DNA from: Terribacillus sp. FSL K6-0262
GTDB taxonomy: Bacteria; Bacillota; Bacilli; Bacillales; Amphibacillaceae
Reading direction: 5' to 3'
Assembly (NCBI RefSeq): GCF_037977385.1
Contig: NZ_CP150277.1
Location: 2,457,001 to 2,521,000, forward strand
Length of the DNA stretch: 64,000 nucleotides
Of the stretch, positions 33,953 to 43,171 are shown in pieces. Positions within the stretch are counted from its first letter, which is position 1, and each line of letters begins with the position of its first letter. The notes under the pieces are model-generated. The model had not been told where the DNA came from. It saw only the letters and a program-made list of their open reading frames with translations, and made no database searches. The translations under genes and the position numbers were made by a program.

Positions 33953-36600
33953 GGACAATCATTCGTTTCAAATGGGTCATAGCGATTGCGGTCATCTTGA
34001 TCGCGGTTGGATTGACTATTTTTTCACCGAATTTGACCCAGTTGGCCTCCGATAAGGGGCAGACGCAGCTGCCGGAGGATGCCGTATCCATCCGTGCGAG
34101 CGACATTTTGGAGGATGCAGGGGAAAATAGCAATTCCATCAGCGTCGTTTTCGAGCTTGATGAAGCACTGAATCAAGATAGTGAGGACATGATCCAGGGC
34201 GTCATCGACAAAGTGGAACAGATTGATGGTGTCGATGAAATCACGACGCCGCTGACGGATAATCAGGAAATCCGGGAACAGATGATGTCCGAAGACAAGA
34301 AGACAGTCATGATGCCTGTTACAGTGGATGGCTCCGATGCTGAAGTGGAAAGGATTGCAGATGAGATTTATGATGCTGTACCAGAGGATACGACTGCATA
34401 CGTGACAGGTGCTTCCTTGATCAACCAGGATTTTGCCAATACATCGGAAGAAGGCTTGAAGAAAACCGAGCTGATCACGGTATTCATCATCGTGGCACTT
34501 CTCTTGATTGTATTCCGGTCCATCGTGACACCATTCGTTCCATTGATCACAGTGGGGATTACATACCTGATCAGTCAGGGCATACTGGCCATTTTGGTGG
34601 ACACATTGGACTTCCCGATATCGACATTCACCCAGACATTCCTGGTGGCGATTTTATTCGGTATCGGTACCGACTATTGTATCCTGCTGCTCAGCCGATT
34701 CCGGGAGGAGCTGGCTAACGGTCATGATAAAGTGGAAGCTACCATCACAGCATACCGGACAGCAGGACGGACTTTATTCATCAGTGCGATTGCCGTATTT
34801 GTCGGCTTTGCATCGATTTTCTTCGCAAAGTTCGCCATCTTCCAATCGGCAGTCGGCGTCGCAGTGGGGGTTGCCGTACTGTTGATTGTCCTTGTGACAG
34901 TACTGCCGCTGTTCATGGTGACACTCGGGGAGAAACTGTTCTGGCCGTCCAAAAAAGCTGCCTCTCATGGCGATAATAAGCTATGGCATTTCCTTGGACG
35001 ACATTCCGTGGCACGGCCTGTGCTGTTCCTGGCAATCACTGCCGTCATTACAGTACCATTCGTGCTTATGTACGATGAACAGGTTTCCTTCAATTCCACC
35101 GAGGAAATCAGCAGTGATTATAACAGCATCAAAGGTCTGAATGCTATTGGTGATGCGATCGGGAAAGGCGAAGCAATGCCGATCCAGATCGTGATCAATG
35201 ATGATGAAAACCTGACGACGGCAGATACACTGCCGTATCTCGATAATCTGAGTGATGCAATCAGCAAGATAGATGGCGTGGAGAAAGTCCGGACAGCGAC
35301 ACAGCCAACGGGTGAAAAAATCGATGATTTGTATGTGGATTCCCAAACTGGTCAAATCGCCGATGGAATCAATGATGCCGTCGATGGAATAGGTGAAGTG
35401 CAGGACGGTCTGACACAAGTGCAGGACGGTCTGAATCAAATATCCGGTCAGGCTGGCAATGCTGGTTCATCCAGCGGCGGTGGGCTATCCGATGCCACGG
35501 AAGGTCTTGGTCAAGTCAATGCAGCATTGCAGCAAGTGACAGGGCAATTACAGCAAACCGGCAATGTCCAGCAGGCATCGGCCCAGCTGACGGGTATCAG
35601 CGAGCAGCTTACGCAGATCCAATCAGGTCTGGAACAGGCTGATGCACAATTGCAAGGTCAGCAAGAGCAAGCAGGCACATTGACAGAAACGCTGCAGCAG
35701 CTTGCCGATGGTGTAGGATCGGCTAACGAAGGACTGACACAAGTTTCCGACGGATTGCAGACCGCATCGGATACCCTTCGTGATATCAGCGATAGCGAAA
35801 CTGTCAGGGATACTGGTATGTATATACCGGAAGATGCCCTTGAGGGGGATTTCCAGGAGAGCATCGATACGTATTCCTTCCGCGATGGGGAAGGTGTCAC
35901 ACTTGATGTTGTATTGGATTCCGATCCATATTCCGAGGAAGCGATCCAGACACTTGCTACAATCAAAGATCGTGTGGATGCAGAAGTGAAGGGCACGCCA
36001 TATGAAAATGCAGAAATCGTCTATGGCGGAATAACAAGCACCAACGCTGACCTGGAAGATCTATCTACAACCGATCTTTCCCGGACCATGGTCATCATGA
36101 TGGTCGGATTATTCATCATCCTGACGCTGCTATTCCGTTCCATGGTGATTCCGGCATACATGATCGGCTCCTTGCTGCTTACCTACTATACTGCAATTTC
36201 CATTACCGAATTGATTTTCGTCAATGGTTTGGATTATGCGGGCGTAAGCTGGGCAGTACCATTCTTCAGTTTCGTGATCCTTATTTCGCTTGGTGTGGAT
36301 TATTCGATCTTCCTGCTTGATCGATTCACCGAAGAAGCACGTGATGATTTGCAGGCAGGCATGGTTCATTCGATGAAGAAAATGGGCGGGGTCATCATCA
36401 CCGCTGCAATCATCCTTGCTGGTACGTTCGCTGCCATGATGCCTTCCGGTGTCTTGACGCTGCTGGAAGTTGCGACAGTCATCATCATTGGTCTTTTGCT
36501 GTATGGTCTGGTGATTCTGCCGCTGCTCATCCCGGCGATAGCCACGACACTTGGCGAGCTGAACTGGTGGCCATTCAAACGGAGACGAAAAGAAGAATAA
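33949..36600 (+). CDS. ydgH: MMPL-family exporter, YdgH-like
   Basis: An 883-residue RND-type exporter of the MMPL group with twelve helices in two halves. Each half has a proton-relay helix: GIGTDYCILLLSRFREEL in the first and SLGVDYSIFLLDRFTEEA in the second. The second outer loop (about residues 460-620) is a low-complexity, helical, Gln/Gly-rich region with repeats such as VQDGLTQVQDGLNQ, a form seen in Gram-positive MMPL proteins. B. subtilis YdgH has 885 residues. The cargo is unknown. The TTG start has AAAGGAGAGAAGG upstream. Confidence 0.88.
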   Translation: MRTIIRFKWVIAIAVILIAVGLTIFSPNLTQLASDKGQTQLPEDAVSIRASDILEDAGENSNSISVVFELDEALNQDSEDMIQGVIDKVEQIDGVDEITTPLTDNQEIREQMMSEDKKTVMMPVTVDGSDAEVERIADEIYDAVPEDTTAYVTGASLINQDFANTSEEGLKKTELITVFIIVALLLIVFRSIVTPFVPLITVGITYLISQGILAILVDTLDFPISTFTQTFLVAILFGIGTDYCILLLSRFREELANGHDKVEATITAYRTAGRTLFISAIAVFVGFASIFFAKFAIFQSAVGVAVGVAVLLIVLVTVLPLFMVTLGEKLFWPSKKAASHGDNKLWHFLGRHSVARPVLFLAITAVITVPFVLMYDEQVSFNSTEEISSDYNSIKGLNAIGDAIGKGEAMPIQIVINDDENLTTADTLPYLDNLSDAISKIDGVEKVRTATQPTGEKIDDLYVDSQTGQIADGINDAVDGIGEVQDGLTQVQDGLNQISGQAGNAGSSSGGGLSDATEGLGQVNAALQQVTGQLQQTGNVQQASAQLTGISEQLTQIQSGLEQADAQLQGQQEQAGTLTETLQQLADGVGSANEGLTQVSDGLQTASDTLRDISDSETVRDTGMYIPEDALEGDFQESIDTYSFRDGEGVTLDVVLDSDPYSEEAIQTLATIKDRVDAEVKGTPYENAEIVYGGITSTNADLEDLSTTDLSRTMVIMMVGLFIILTLLFRSMVIPAYMIGSLLLTYYTAISITELIFVNGLDYAGVSWAVPFFSFVILISLGVDYSIFLLDRFTEEARDDLQAGMVHSMKKMGGVIITAAIILAGTFAAMMPSGVLTLLEVATVIIIGLLLYGLVILPLLIPAIATTLGELNWWPFKRRRKEE

Positions 36601-36698
36601 GTAAAGGAAGGGAGTACGCTCTTGGCGCGTGCTCCTTCTTTCTATGGACAAGTTTTACCTCCGAACTGCATATAGTAGCAGGGAATGGAGGTTTGCCG

Positions 36699-37112
36699 AT
36701 GAAACGAAGCCTTGGATTGCGACTCGTCTTAGCTGGGACGATGGTGATAGCCGGATTGCTTTTCTTTTTCACCGATCGGTCCACCCATCCCGTTCCCTAC
36801 AATGAAGTCCATGAAGAGATGATCCGCCATGCTTTGGAAGAAGTGAACGATACAGCTGTCGAGGAACTGGCTGTTTATGATACGTATGAAGTAGTGGGCG
36901 TGGTTTTTGAGCCAGAAGGCATCATGACCTTGCGCATCCGGAATGAAACGGCTGCCGAAGTCGATCACCGCATGCTTCCGGTCTGGGAGGAAGTGAAGGG
37001 AGAGGCAGCGGATGTCGTGGAAGCACATGCATTGGAGGACGATATCAATCGGGAGATAGAACTGGAAATCAGTTTGCTCGGGCCGGACGGAACGATTGTG
37101 CACACACACTGA
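36699..37112 (+). CDS. Membrane-anchored protein of unknown function
   Basis: A 137-residue protein with one N-terminal hydrophobic helix (LGLRLVLAGTMVIAGLLFFF) and about 110 outer residues rich in acidic amino acids (EEVKGEAADVVEAHALEDD). I recognise no family. AATGGAGG precedes the ATG at 36699; the frame is open back to 36567 but that part overlaps the ydgH end. A terminator begins at its last bases. Confidence 0.7.
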   Translation: MKRSLGLRLVLAGTMVIAGLLFFFTDRSTHPVPYNEVHEEMIRHALEEVNDTAVEELAVYDTYEVVGVVFEPEGIMTLRIRNETAAEVDHRMLPVWEEVKGEAADVVEAHALEDDINREIELEISLLGPDGTIVHTH

Positions 37113-37140
37113 GCATGCAAAAAGCATGCTCTTTCCTTTT
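37111..37140 (+). terminator. Terminator
   Basis: An 8-bp perfect stem GAGCATGC/GCATGCTC with an AAAAA loop is followed by a T-rich tract (TTTCCTTTT). Confidence 0.85.
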
Positions 37141-37200
37141 GCTTAAAGCAAGCAGCTGACGGGTATATAAAAGCAAGACCAATTGGAAGGAGTGAGGCGT

Positions 37201-37407
37201 ATGAAGGTAGCGGGCTATTTTGGATGCTTTATCCTGGGGCTTGTCTTCCTGATGATCTATGTATTCACTACCAATACGCTGTTTCTTCTGCTGGCTATTC
37301 TTTCTGGTGCGGCAGGGGCGTTTTTCTTATTCCGTGAATTAAGGACAAGGGAAAAGAAGGAACCCAGGGAAAGAGATGATGACCGCTATGGGGGATACAA
37401 TACATGA
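37201..37407 (+). CDS. Small membrane protein, 68 aa
   Basis: A 68-residue protein with two hydrophobic segments (FGCFILGLVFLMIYVF and LFLLLAILSGAAGAFFLF) and a charged C-terminus (RTREKKEPRERDDDR). GGAAGGAGTGAGG precedes the ATG. No family is recognised. A possible upstream TTG at 37183 lacks a ribosome site of its own. Confidence 0.65.
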   Translation: MKVAGYFGCFILGLVFLMIYVFTTNTLFLLLAILSGAAGAFFLFRELRTREKKEPRERDDDRYGGYNT

Positions 37408-37486
37408 TTTGCTGGCGGCTGCAGCTCCTGTGTACACACAGCAGGGTGCTTATCCGTCTGGCATGAAAAAAGGAGAAGTGGATGAT

Positions 37487-37646
37487 ATGATAAAGCATAT
37501 ACAAGCAAATTGTCCGAAGGTGCAGCAGGATGCCTGTCCATTTGAATGTCGACTCGACAGCCATTCCTAAGGGCAAGGTCTCTTGTCCGATGAAAAAAGT
37601 AATCAAGAACTGTTGCGTGTATTGCAAAGTTAATGGGAACAAATAA
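37487..37646 (+). pseudogene. Possible Cys-rich small gene, frameshifted
   Basis: A frame from ATG 37487 encodes MIKHIQANCPKVQQDACPFE and stops at 37570. If one base is dropped near 37568 the reading continues KGKVSCPMKKVIKNCCVYCK to a stop at 37644-37646, right inside a strong terminator. The joined product of 52 residues would hold seven cysteines in CP and CxxC-like spacing. AAAAAAGGAG lies upstream. It may be a broken zinc-binding protein or a coincidence. Confidence 0.3.
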
Positions 37647-37674
37647 AGCTGATGGAATGTCAGCTTTATTTGTT
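37638..37674 (+). terminator. Terminator
   Basis: A 15-bp perfect stem AACAAATAAAGCTGA (37638-37652) and complement (37660-37674) with a TGGAATG loop. Confidence 0.85.
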
Positions 37675-37693
37675 CTATGCAGGAGGAGAACAG

Positions 37694-38602
37694 ATGGATG
37701 GTATGGTAACGGTCATCGGGATAGCAGTTGTCTTTATTCTTGTTGGGGTTGCTGTTTTTTACAACACAGGAGCACGAAAACGTCCGATGCAGAATCCCGA
37801 TCGCCATCGGGAGCAGCTTCAGCTGCAATGGGATACGCTGAAAGTCAGACCGACGGCATTGGTGGATGAAGAGCATTTCGAAAGAATGAGAAATGCAATG
37901 GACTTCGATTATTTGGAAAGGGTCAATGATGCTTTCCGTCAGGAATATTATGAATGGAGCCAGAAAAAGATCAATATGCATTTCCGGGCTTTATTCCGCT
38001 TCTTCATACTTGCTTCTATATTCCGCAAAAAGGAATTATTCGATAAGGAGATCCATCGTTTATGGGAAGTGATGAGGAATTTCGAAGAGGATTACAAGGC
38101 GTTCTGTTTACGTTTTTTTGATGGGGAGATCACGGAAGATGCCACTGAGCGCGGGGAACGAGAAGATGAAGAGAGAGTTCGCTTTGAGATTAAATATTTA
38201 ATGCTGTTCCAGTTAGGGGAGAGCACGCCGGAGATTTGGGGGGAATTTTTCCTCTATGGGAATGGAAAAGATTTTATCGAATATATTCGGATGCATGATA
38301 TCGACGAAGTGAAACGGGAGTACATGGCAGAGAGTATCACGCCGGATGCAGAAAGGACATTCGAAAATCTGTATCATCACATCAAATGGGGCATGGAGGC
38401 TGATGCGGAAGAGCTCCGGCATCACCATGCCGGTTCAGGGAGCAGCGGAGGAGATGCGGAAATGGATGTAAGCATTCTCTATTTCCTTTGTATCAGAGGG
38501 GAAGCGACCAAGGAGGAGGAAGAAGAGCTGGCACGGTATACGGGCAAAGGCAGCGGGTTTTATGCGTCAAACGAATCTTTTGGAAAGCTGCAAAAAAGGT
38601 AA
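37694..38602 (+). CDS. Membrane-anchored cytoplasmic protein of unknown function
   Basis: A 302-residue protein with one N-terminal hydrophobic helix (VTVIGIAVVFILVGVAVF) and a long charged helical part (NMHFRALFRFFILASIFRKKELFDKEIHR). A histidine-rich turn (ELRHHHAGSGSSGGD) precedes the final domain, with EATKEEEEELARYTGKGSG. AGGAGG lies before the ATG at 37694. I know no family for it. It is a single gene flanked by terminators. Confidence 0.7.
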   Translation: MDGMVTVIGIAVVFILVGVAVFYNTGARKRPMQNPDRHREQLQLQWDTLKVRPTALVDEEHFERMRNAMDFDYLERVNDAFRQEYYEWSQKKINMHFRALFRFFILASIFRKKELFDKEIHRLWEVMRNFEEDYKAFCLRFFDGEITEDATERGEREDEERVRFEIKYLMLFQLGESTPEIWGEFFLYGNGKDFIEYIRMHDIDEVKREYMAESITPDAERTFENLYHHIKWGMEADAEELRHHHAGSGSSGGDAEMDVSILYFLCIRGEATKEEEEELARYTGKGSGFYASNESFGKLQKR

Positions 38603-38627
38603 GCATGCCGATAGTGGCGTGCTTTTT
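38601..38627 (+). terminator. Terminator
   Basis: The stem AAGCATGCC/GGCGTGCTT (one G-T pair) with a short loop is followed by TTTTTC. Confidence 0.75.
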
Positions 38628-38689
38628 CTGTTTTTATACTAAACTGACAGCGTGAGGAATACGCTAGTCCTGAAAGGGGGAACGGCTTT

Positions 38690-38771
38690 ATGCATCAACA
38701 CCATTTCTCCACCTCCATCATTTAGTATACTGCAGTGCTGACAATCTTTCCTGAAAGTCGTATGATGGAGG
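38690..38771 (+). other. Tiny leader ORF and inverted repeat before the HAD gene
   Basis: GAAAGGGGG precedes an ATG at 38690 that opens an 11-codon frame, MHQHHFSTSII. A 10-bp inverted repeat, CCTCCATCAT (38712-38721) and ATGATGGAGG (38762-38771), overlaps the end of this frame. It may be a leader peptide with a regulatory hairpin, or chance. Confidence 0.35.
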
Positions 38772-38793
38772 AAAAGAGAAACGGAGCGACAAA

Positions 38794-39486
38794 ATGAAAG
38801 CAATTCTTTTTGATTTGGATGGAACGATCCATGACAGGCATACTACATTACAGCGATTCCTCGCCGATCAATTCCAGCGATTTCAATCTGGATTTCAAGG
38901 CATCGGTGCATCGGATTTTACAGAAACATTTCTTGAATTGGATCAAGGCGGATATGCGGAAAAGCCGGCTGTCTATCGTGAGTTATTAATCCGATTTTCA
39001 TTGGATACCAGCTTGGAACCGGTCTTGACTGCTGATTATTTCGAGAGGATGGCACAGTTTGCCGTTGCATATCCGGATGCGCTGGAGACGCTGCAGGAAT
39101 TGAGTATGTCATACACATTGGGCATTGTCACAAACGGACCAGCGCTGCTTCAGCAGCAAGTGATCGAGCAGCTTGGCTTGTATTGGCATTGCCAAAGCTT
39201 GATCATTTCCGAAGCGGTCGGCTTGCGAAAACCGGACCCTGCCATATTCGAGCTGGCACTGTCAGAGGTGGAGGCTGCTGCTGCAGAGACAATCTTTGTC
39301 GGCGATCATGTGGAGAATGACATTATGGGAAGCAGAAATGCTGGATTGCAGCCGGTCCTATTCGGCGGGAAGCTGGAAGGGGTGCCGGGTTTCTCGGATT
39401 GGCGAGTATTGCCGGCGCTGATTGCCAACTGGAATCGGTCTGAAAGGAAAAATGACAACGGCTATACTATAATGGATATGGATTAA
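38794..39486 (+). CDS. HAD-superfamily phosphatase
   Basis: A 230-residue HAD hydrolase. Motif I is FDLDGTIHD with the nucleophile Asp, motif II is GIVTNGP, the lysine is in GLRKPDP, and motif IV is FVGDHVENDIMG. The cap lies between motifs I and II. The nearest groups are pyrophosphatase/phosphoglycolate-type phosphatases, and the substrate is unknown. CGGAGCG precedes the ATG. A second HAD gene follows 24 bp later. Confidence 0.85.
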   Translation: MKAILFDLDGTIHDRHTTLQRFLADQFQRFQSGFQGIGASDFTETFLELDQGGYAEKPAVYRELLIRFSLDTSLEPVLTADYFERMAQFAVAYPDALETLQELSMSYTLGIVTNGPALLQQQVIEQLGLYWHCQSLIISEAVGLRKPDPAIFELALSEVEAAAAETIFVGDHVENDIMGSRNAGLQPVLFGGKLEGVPGFSDWRVLPALIANWNRSERKNDNGYTIMDMD

Positions 39487-39510
39487 GCTTTTACATAAAG
39501 GGGAGATTGG

Positions 39511-40266
39511 ATGGCTGGGAACATACGACAGCAGGAATATAAAATGATCGCATTGGATATGGACGGTACAATGCTCAATCCGCGGGAAGAAGTGACGGAG
39601 GCGAATCGCAAAGCGATACAACGGGCACAGGAGGAAGGTGTCCATGTCATCCTGAGTACAGGCCGGGGTATCAGGACTTGTAAGCCTTATGCCGATGATC
39701 TTGGGCTGCAGTCTTTTCTCGTGACGGTGAATGGGAGTGAAATCTGGACTGCTGGCGGCGAGCTGCTGGAGCGTGTGCTGATAGAGGATGATTTGATCAA
39801 GAAAATGAAACAGCTGGCCGATGAGTACGACACGCATTATTGGGCTGTCAGCACGGAGCACGTGTTCCGCGGTAATTTCCCTGCCAATATGGAGGAATAC
39901 GACTGGCTGAAATTCGGCTTTGATACATTTGATGATGCAAAACGGGAAGCCATCGTCAAAGCGCTGTCCGATAAGGACGAGCTGGAGCTTTCGAATTCCA
40001 GTCCGACGAATATCGAAGTCAACGCAGTCGGCATCAATAAAGCCGAAGCGGTACAAAAGGTTTGTGACCGGATCGGCATCAAGATGGAGCAGGTCATCGC
40101 CATGGGTGACAGCTTGAATGATATCAAGATGATCGAAGCTGTCGGCTGCGGTGTAGCGATGGGCAATGCCCAGGATGCAGTCAAGGAAGTCGCAGACTAT
40201 CAAACGGATACAAATGAAAATGATGGGGTGGCAAAGGCCATCCACCATCTGCTAGGATGGTCATAA
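39511..40266 (+). CDS. Cof-type HAD-IIB sugar phosphatase
   Basis: A 251-residue HAD-IIB protein with motif I ALDMDGTMLN, motif II ILSTGRG, a C2B cap, and the C-terminal GDSLNDIKMIEAVGCGVAMGNA. The Cof/YidA group removes phosphate from sugar phosphates and related metabolites. It is shorter than YidA (270). AAGGGGAGA precedes the ATG. It is probably co-transcribed with the HAD gene before it. Confidence 0.88.
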   Translation: MAGNIRQQEYKMIALDMDGTMLNPREEVTEANRKAIQRAQEEGVHVILSTGRGIRTCKPYADDLGLQSFLVTVNGSEIWTAGGELLERVLIEDDLIKKMKQLADEYDTHYWAVSTEHVFRGNFPANMEEYDWLKFGFDTFDDAKREAIVKALSDKDELELSNSSPTNIEVNAVGINKAEAVQKVCDRIGIKMEQVIAMGDSLNDIKMIEAVGCGVAMGNAQDAVKEVADYQTDTNENDGVAKAIHHLLGWS

Positions 40267-40288
40267 GCCCGGAATTCCCGGGCTTCTT
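40265..40288 (+). terminator. Weak terminator
   Basis: An 8-bp perfect stem AAGCCCGG/CCGGGCTT with an AATTC loop is followed by CTTAC, a poor T tract. Confidence 0.5.
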
Positions 40289-40306
40289 ACATAAGGGGGA
40301 GACAGA

Positions 40307-41917
40307 ATGAAGACAGATCATTTGTATTACCCGTATCATTCGCAGCGAATGACGACCATTGCCAGGCAGGGGATGGTGGCAACTTCGCAGCCGCTTGCCG
40401 CTCAGGCCGGGCTGGATATGCTGAAAAAAGGCGGCAACGCAGTCGATGCAGCAATAGCGACGGCCGCGATGCTGACAGTAGTCGAGCCGACATCCAATGG
40501 AATCGGCGGCGATGCTTTCGCACTTGTTTGGATCAAGGATAGGCTTTATGGGCTGAATGCCAGCGGTCCGGCTCCAAACTCGATCAGTATTGATAAAGTA
40601 AGGGAACTGGGTCATGAAGAGATGCCGCTCTATGGTTTTTTGCCGGTCACGGTACCAGGTGCACCTGGCGGATGGGCTGCCCTCAGCAGGCGATTCGGGA
40701 AACTGCCGTTGGTGGAAGTACTGCAGCCAGCAATTCATTATGCTGAAAATGGCTTTGCAGTGACACCGACAGTTGCCAAGCTATGGGAACGTGCATATAG
40801 GAAGTTCCGTACATCCTGTACCGATGCCATGTACAATGGCTGGTTCGATACCTTTGCCCCGAATGGAGAGTATCCGAAAATCGGGGATATATGGAGATCG
40901 CCCGATCACGCAGAAACACTGCGGCAAATAGCACGGACAGATGCGGATGTCTTTTATAAGGGAGAACTGGCTGATAAAATGGCGGAATTTTCTGCCGATA
41001 ATGGCGGCTTCCTGACGAAGGAGGACTTGGCGGCTTATGAACCGGACTGGGTGGAGCCGATTTCGGTGAATTACCGTGGCTATGATGTCTGGGAGATTCC
41101 GCCGAATGGTCAAGGCTTGGTCGCTCTTTCGGCGCTGAATATATTGAAAGGTTTCTCTTTCCATGAAAAAGAAGCAATCGATACCTATCATAAGCAGATG
41201 GAGGCAATGAAACTGGCATTTGCAGATGGGCATGCTTACATAACCGAGGAGCGGCATATGCCGGTTTCAGCGGAGGATTTGCTGTCGGATAGCTACGCAG
41301 CGGCAAGAAGGGCACTAATCGGGGAAACGGCACAAGAACCGGAAGCCGGGGAACCAAAGAGCGGCGGAACGGTTTATTTGGCAACAGCCGATAGCGATGG
41401 GAATATGGTTTCCTTCATCCAGAGCAACTACCATGGCTTTGGCTCGGGACTGGTCGTACCAGGGACAGGTATCGCCCTGCAAAACCGCGGGCATAACTTC
41501 AGTCTTGATCCGGGGCATGCCAATAGTCTGCAAGGCGGGAAGAAAACATTCCATACCATCATCCCGGGATTTCTGACAAAGGATGGACAGGGTATCGGTC
41601 CGTTCGGTGTCATGGGCGGGTTCATGCAGCCGCAAGGGCATACCCAGGTTGTCATGAATATGCTGGATTTCGGACTCAATCCCCAGACGGCCCTGGATGC
41701 GCCGCGCTGGCAATGGATCAAAGGAAAGACATTCCATGTGGAAGCGGATTTCCCCAAACATATTGCGGAGGCACTGATCCGCAAAGGACACGATATTGAA
41801 GTGAAAGCAGACAGATCCACTTTCGGGCGCGGCCAAATCATATGGCGTGATCCTGAAAACGGAACGTTATATGGAGGAACCGAAGCACGCGCCGATGGCA
41901 GCATCGCTTCGTATTAG
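40307..41917 (+). CDS. ywrD: Gamma-glutamyltransferase-like enzyme, YwrD-type
   Basis: A 536-residue N-terminal-nucleophile hydrolase. The N-terminal part has GMVATSQPLAAQAGLDMLKKGGNAVDAAIA and EPTSNGIGGDAFALVW. The self-cleavage and catalytic threonine is Thr355 in SGGTVYLATAD. Downstream motifs are the GFGSGLVVPGTGIALQNRG and GVMGGFMQPQGHTQVVMN loops. No signal peptide is seen, as in B. subtilis YwrD (525 residues), so it acts inside the cell or leaves by an unknown route. It heads a ywrD-ywrB-ywrA cluster. Its native substrate is unclear: glutathione-like gamma-glutamyl compounds or acyl amides. Confidence 0.88.
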   Translation: MKTDHLYYPYHSQRMTTIARQGMVATSQPLAAQAGLDMLKKGGNAVDAAIATAAMLTVVEPTSNGIGGDAFALVWIKDRLYGLNASGPAPNSISIDKVRELGHEEMPLYGFLPVTVPGAPGGWAALSRRFGKLPLVEVLQPAIHYAENGFAVTPTVAKLWERAYRKFRTSCTDAMYNGWFDTFAPNGEYPKIGDIWRSPDHAETLRQIARTDADVFYKGELADKMAEFSADNGGFLTKEDLAAYEPDWVEPISVNYRGYDVWEIPPNGQGLVALSALNILKGFSFHEKEAIDTYHKQMEAMKLAFADGHAYITEERHMPVSAEDLLSDSYAAARRALIGETAQEPEAGEPKSGGTVYLATADSDGNMVSFIQSNYHGFGSGLVVPGTGIALQNRGHNFSLDPGHANSLQGGKKTFHTIIPGFLTKDGQGIGPFGVMGGFMQPQGHTQVVMNMLDFGLNPQTALDAPRWQWIKGKTFHVEADFPKHIAEALIRKGHDIEVKADRSTFGRGQIIWRDPENGTLYGGTEARADGSIASY

Positions 41918-41931
41918 AAAGGTTGGACAAC

Positions 41932-42486
41932 ATGGTTTACTGGCAATTATTCATGGCATTTTTCCGTGTCGGCATCCTGGGCTATGGCGGAGGGCCATCG
42001 TCGATCCCGCTTGTGGAAAAGGAAGTCGTCAAACAATATAAATGGATGGATGACGAGGAGTTCGGCAATACCCTGGCATTGGGCAATAGTCTACCCGGTC
42101 CGATCGCCACGAAACTGGCTGGCTATATCGGCTATCGCGTCGGCGGCTGGCTCGGCATGATCAGTGCATTGATTGCGAATGTCATCCCGACAGTGGTTTT
42201 ACTCATCATTCTGTTTTATTTCGTCGATGCATTGAGCGATCAGCCATGGCTCAGCGGGATGACGACGGCTGTCATACCGGTAGTGGGGGTCATGCTGGCC
42301 GTGATGACGATCGATTTCCTCAAAAAATCGCGGAATGGATTGAAGGGATGGCAGATCATCGCGCTATTGGCTGTTTCTGTCCTGTTGATCGAGCTGCTGC
42401 ATATTCATCCTGCTTTCCTGATCTTGGTGCTTCTCCTGTTTGCGCTGTTGAAGCCGGAGAAACGGAAGGAGGAAGAAGGGGCATGA
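41932..42486 (+). CDS. ywrB: Chromate transporter subunit, YwrB-like
   Basis: A 184-residue single CHR domain with about five helices. MAFFRVGILGYGGGPSSIPLVEKEV, GNSLPGPIATKLAGYIGYR and GMTTAVIPVVGVMLAV are typical. Short CHR proteins work as pairs of opposite topology, here with the next gene. They export chromate or take up a related oxyanion. AGAAAGG precedes the ATG at 41932, so the TTG at 41923 is less likely. Its stop overlaps the next ATG. Confidence 0.88.
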   Translation: MVYWQLFMAFFRVGILGYGGGPSSIPLVEKEVVKQYKWMDDEEFGNTLALGNSLPGPIATKLAGYIGYRVGGWLGMISALIANVIPTVVLLIILFYFVDALSDQPWLSGMTTAVIPVVGVMLAVMTIDFLKKSRNGLKGWQIIALLAVSVLLIELLHIHPAFLILVLLLFALLKPEKRKEEEGA

Positions 42487-43013
42487 TTTATTGGCATATT
42501 TTCCTGGCCTTCTTCATTCCCGGTATCGTAGGTTATGGCGGCGGGCCTGCCACCATTCCGCTCATCGAGAATGAAGTGGTCGATCGATATAGCTGGATGT
42601 CTACGGCAGATTACAGCCAGCTGCTGGCATTGGCAAATGCACTGCCCGGACCGATCGCGACCAAGCTGGCAGGCGTCATCGGATTTCAGCAAGCGGGTGT
42701 ATTGGGAGCGGCAATCGGCTTATTTGCTACCGTGGCACCATCGCTGATCTTGATGATCGGGCTGCTTAGTCTGCTGGCGAAATTCAAGGATTCTCCCCGG
42801 GTGAAAAGAATGACTGCTTATATCCGGCCGACGATTGCGGTCTTGCTTGCCGGAATGGCAATCAGCTTTTTTCATACATCATATGAGAGTGCCGGATGGC
42901 TGCATACCATCATCCTGGTTGCGGCAAGCTACCTGCTCCTGGAGAGGTGGAAGGTGCATCCAGCCTTCGTGATATCAGGGGCCTTGGTTTACGGTGCTGT
43001 ACTCCTGGGATGA
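42483..43013 (+). CDS. ywrA: Chromate transporter subunit, YwrA-like
   Basis: A 176-residue single CHR domain, a paralogue of the preceding gene: AFFIPGIVGYGGGPATIPLIENEV and ANALPGPIATKLAGVIGF. The ATG at 42483 overlaps the ywrB stop by four bases; frame extension to 42246 is inside ywrB. The two subunits should form a heterodimer. Linkage to a gamma-glutamyltransferase is kept in B. subtilis, which suggests a shared but unknown role. Confidence 0.88.
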   Translation: MIYWHIFLAFFIPGIVGYGGGPATIPLIENEVVDRYSWMSTADYSQLLALANALPGPIATKLAGVIGFQQAGVLGAAIGLFATVAPSLILMIGLLSLLAKFKDSPRVKRMTAYIRPTIAVLLAGMAISFFHTSYESAGWLHTIILVAASYLLLERWKVHPAFVISGALVYGAVLLG

Positions 43014-43043
43014 GATCCTGCAAAAAATCGCAGGATCTCTTTC
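43012..43043 (+). terminator. Terminator of the ywr cluster
   Basis: A 10-bp perfect stem GAGATCCTGC/GCAGGATCTC with an eight-base loop is followed by TTTC. Confidence 0.75.
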
Positions 43044-43171
43044 GCTGGGCAGGAGATGGAAAGAAAAGGGCTAATGTAATTAGTAAAATGAAAATCACTG
43101 CATAATCTAGTAGGGAACCGGGTAGCTACTTAACATGGGGAATAGGATAAAAAAGGAAGAAGGAGCATCTA

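Noticed and set aside
37295..37981. A 228-codon minus-strand frame across several small genes
   Set aside because: It spans two terminators and several plus-strand ribosome sites, and its translation is rich in Phe, Ile and His with no domain.
40683..41384. A 233-codon open frame opposite ywrD
   Set aside because: It lies fully inside the conserved gamma-glutamyltransferase gene and its translation is rich in Pro, Arg and Ser, as expected of antisense frames.
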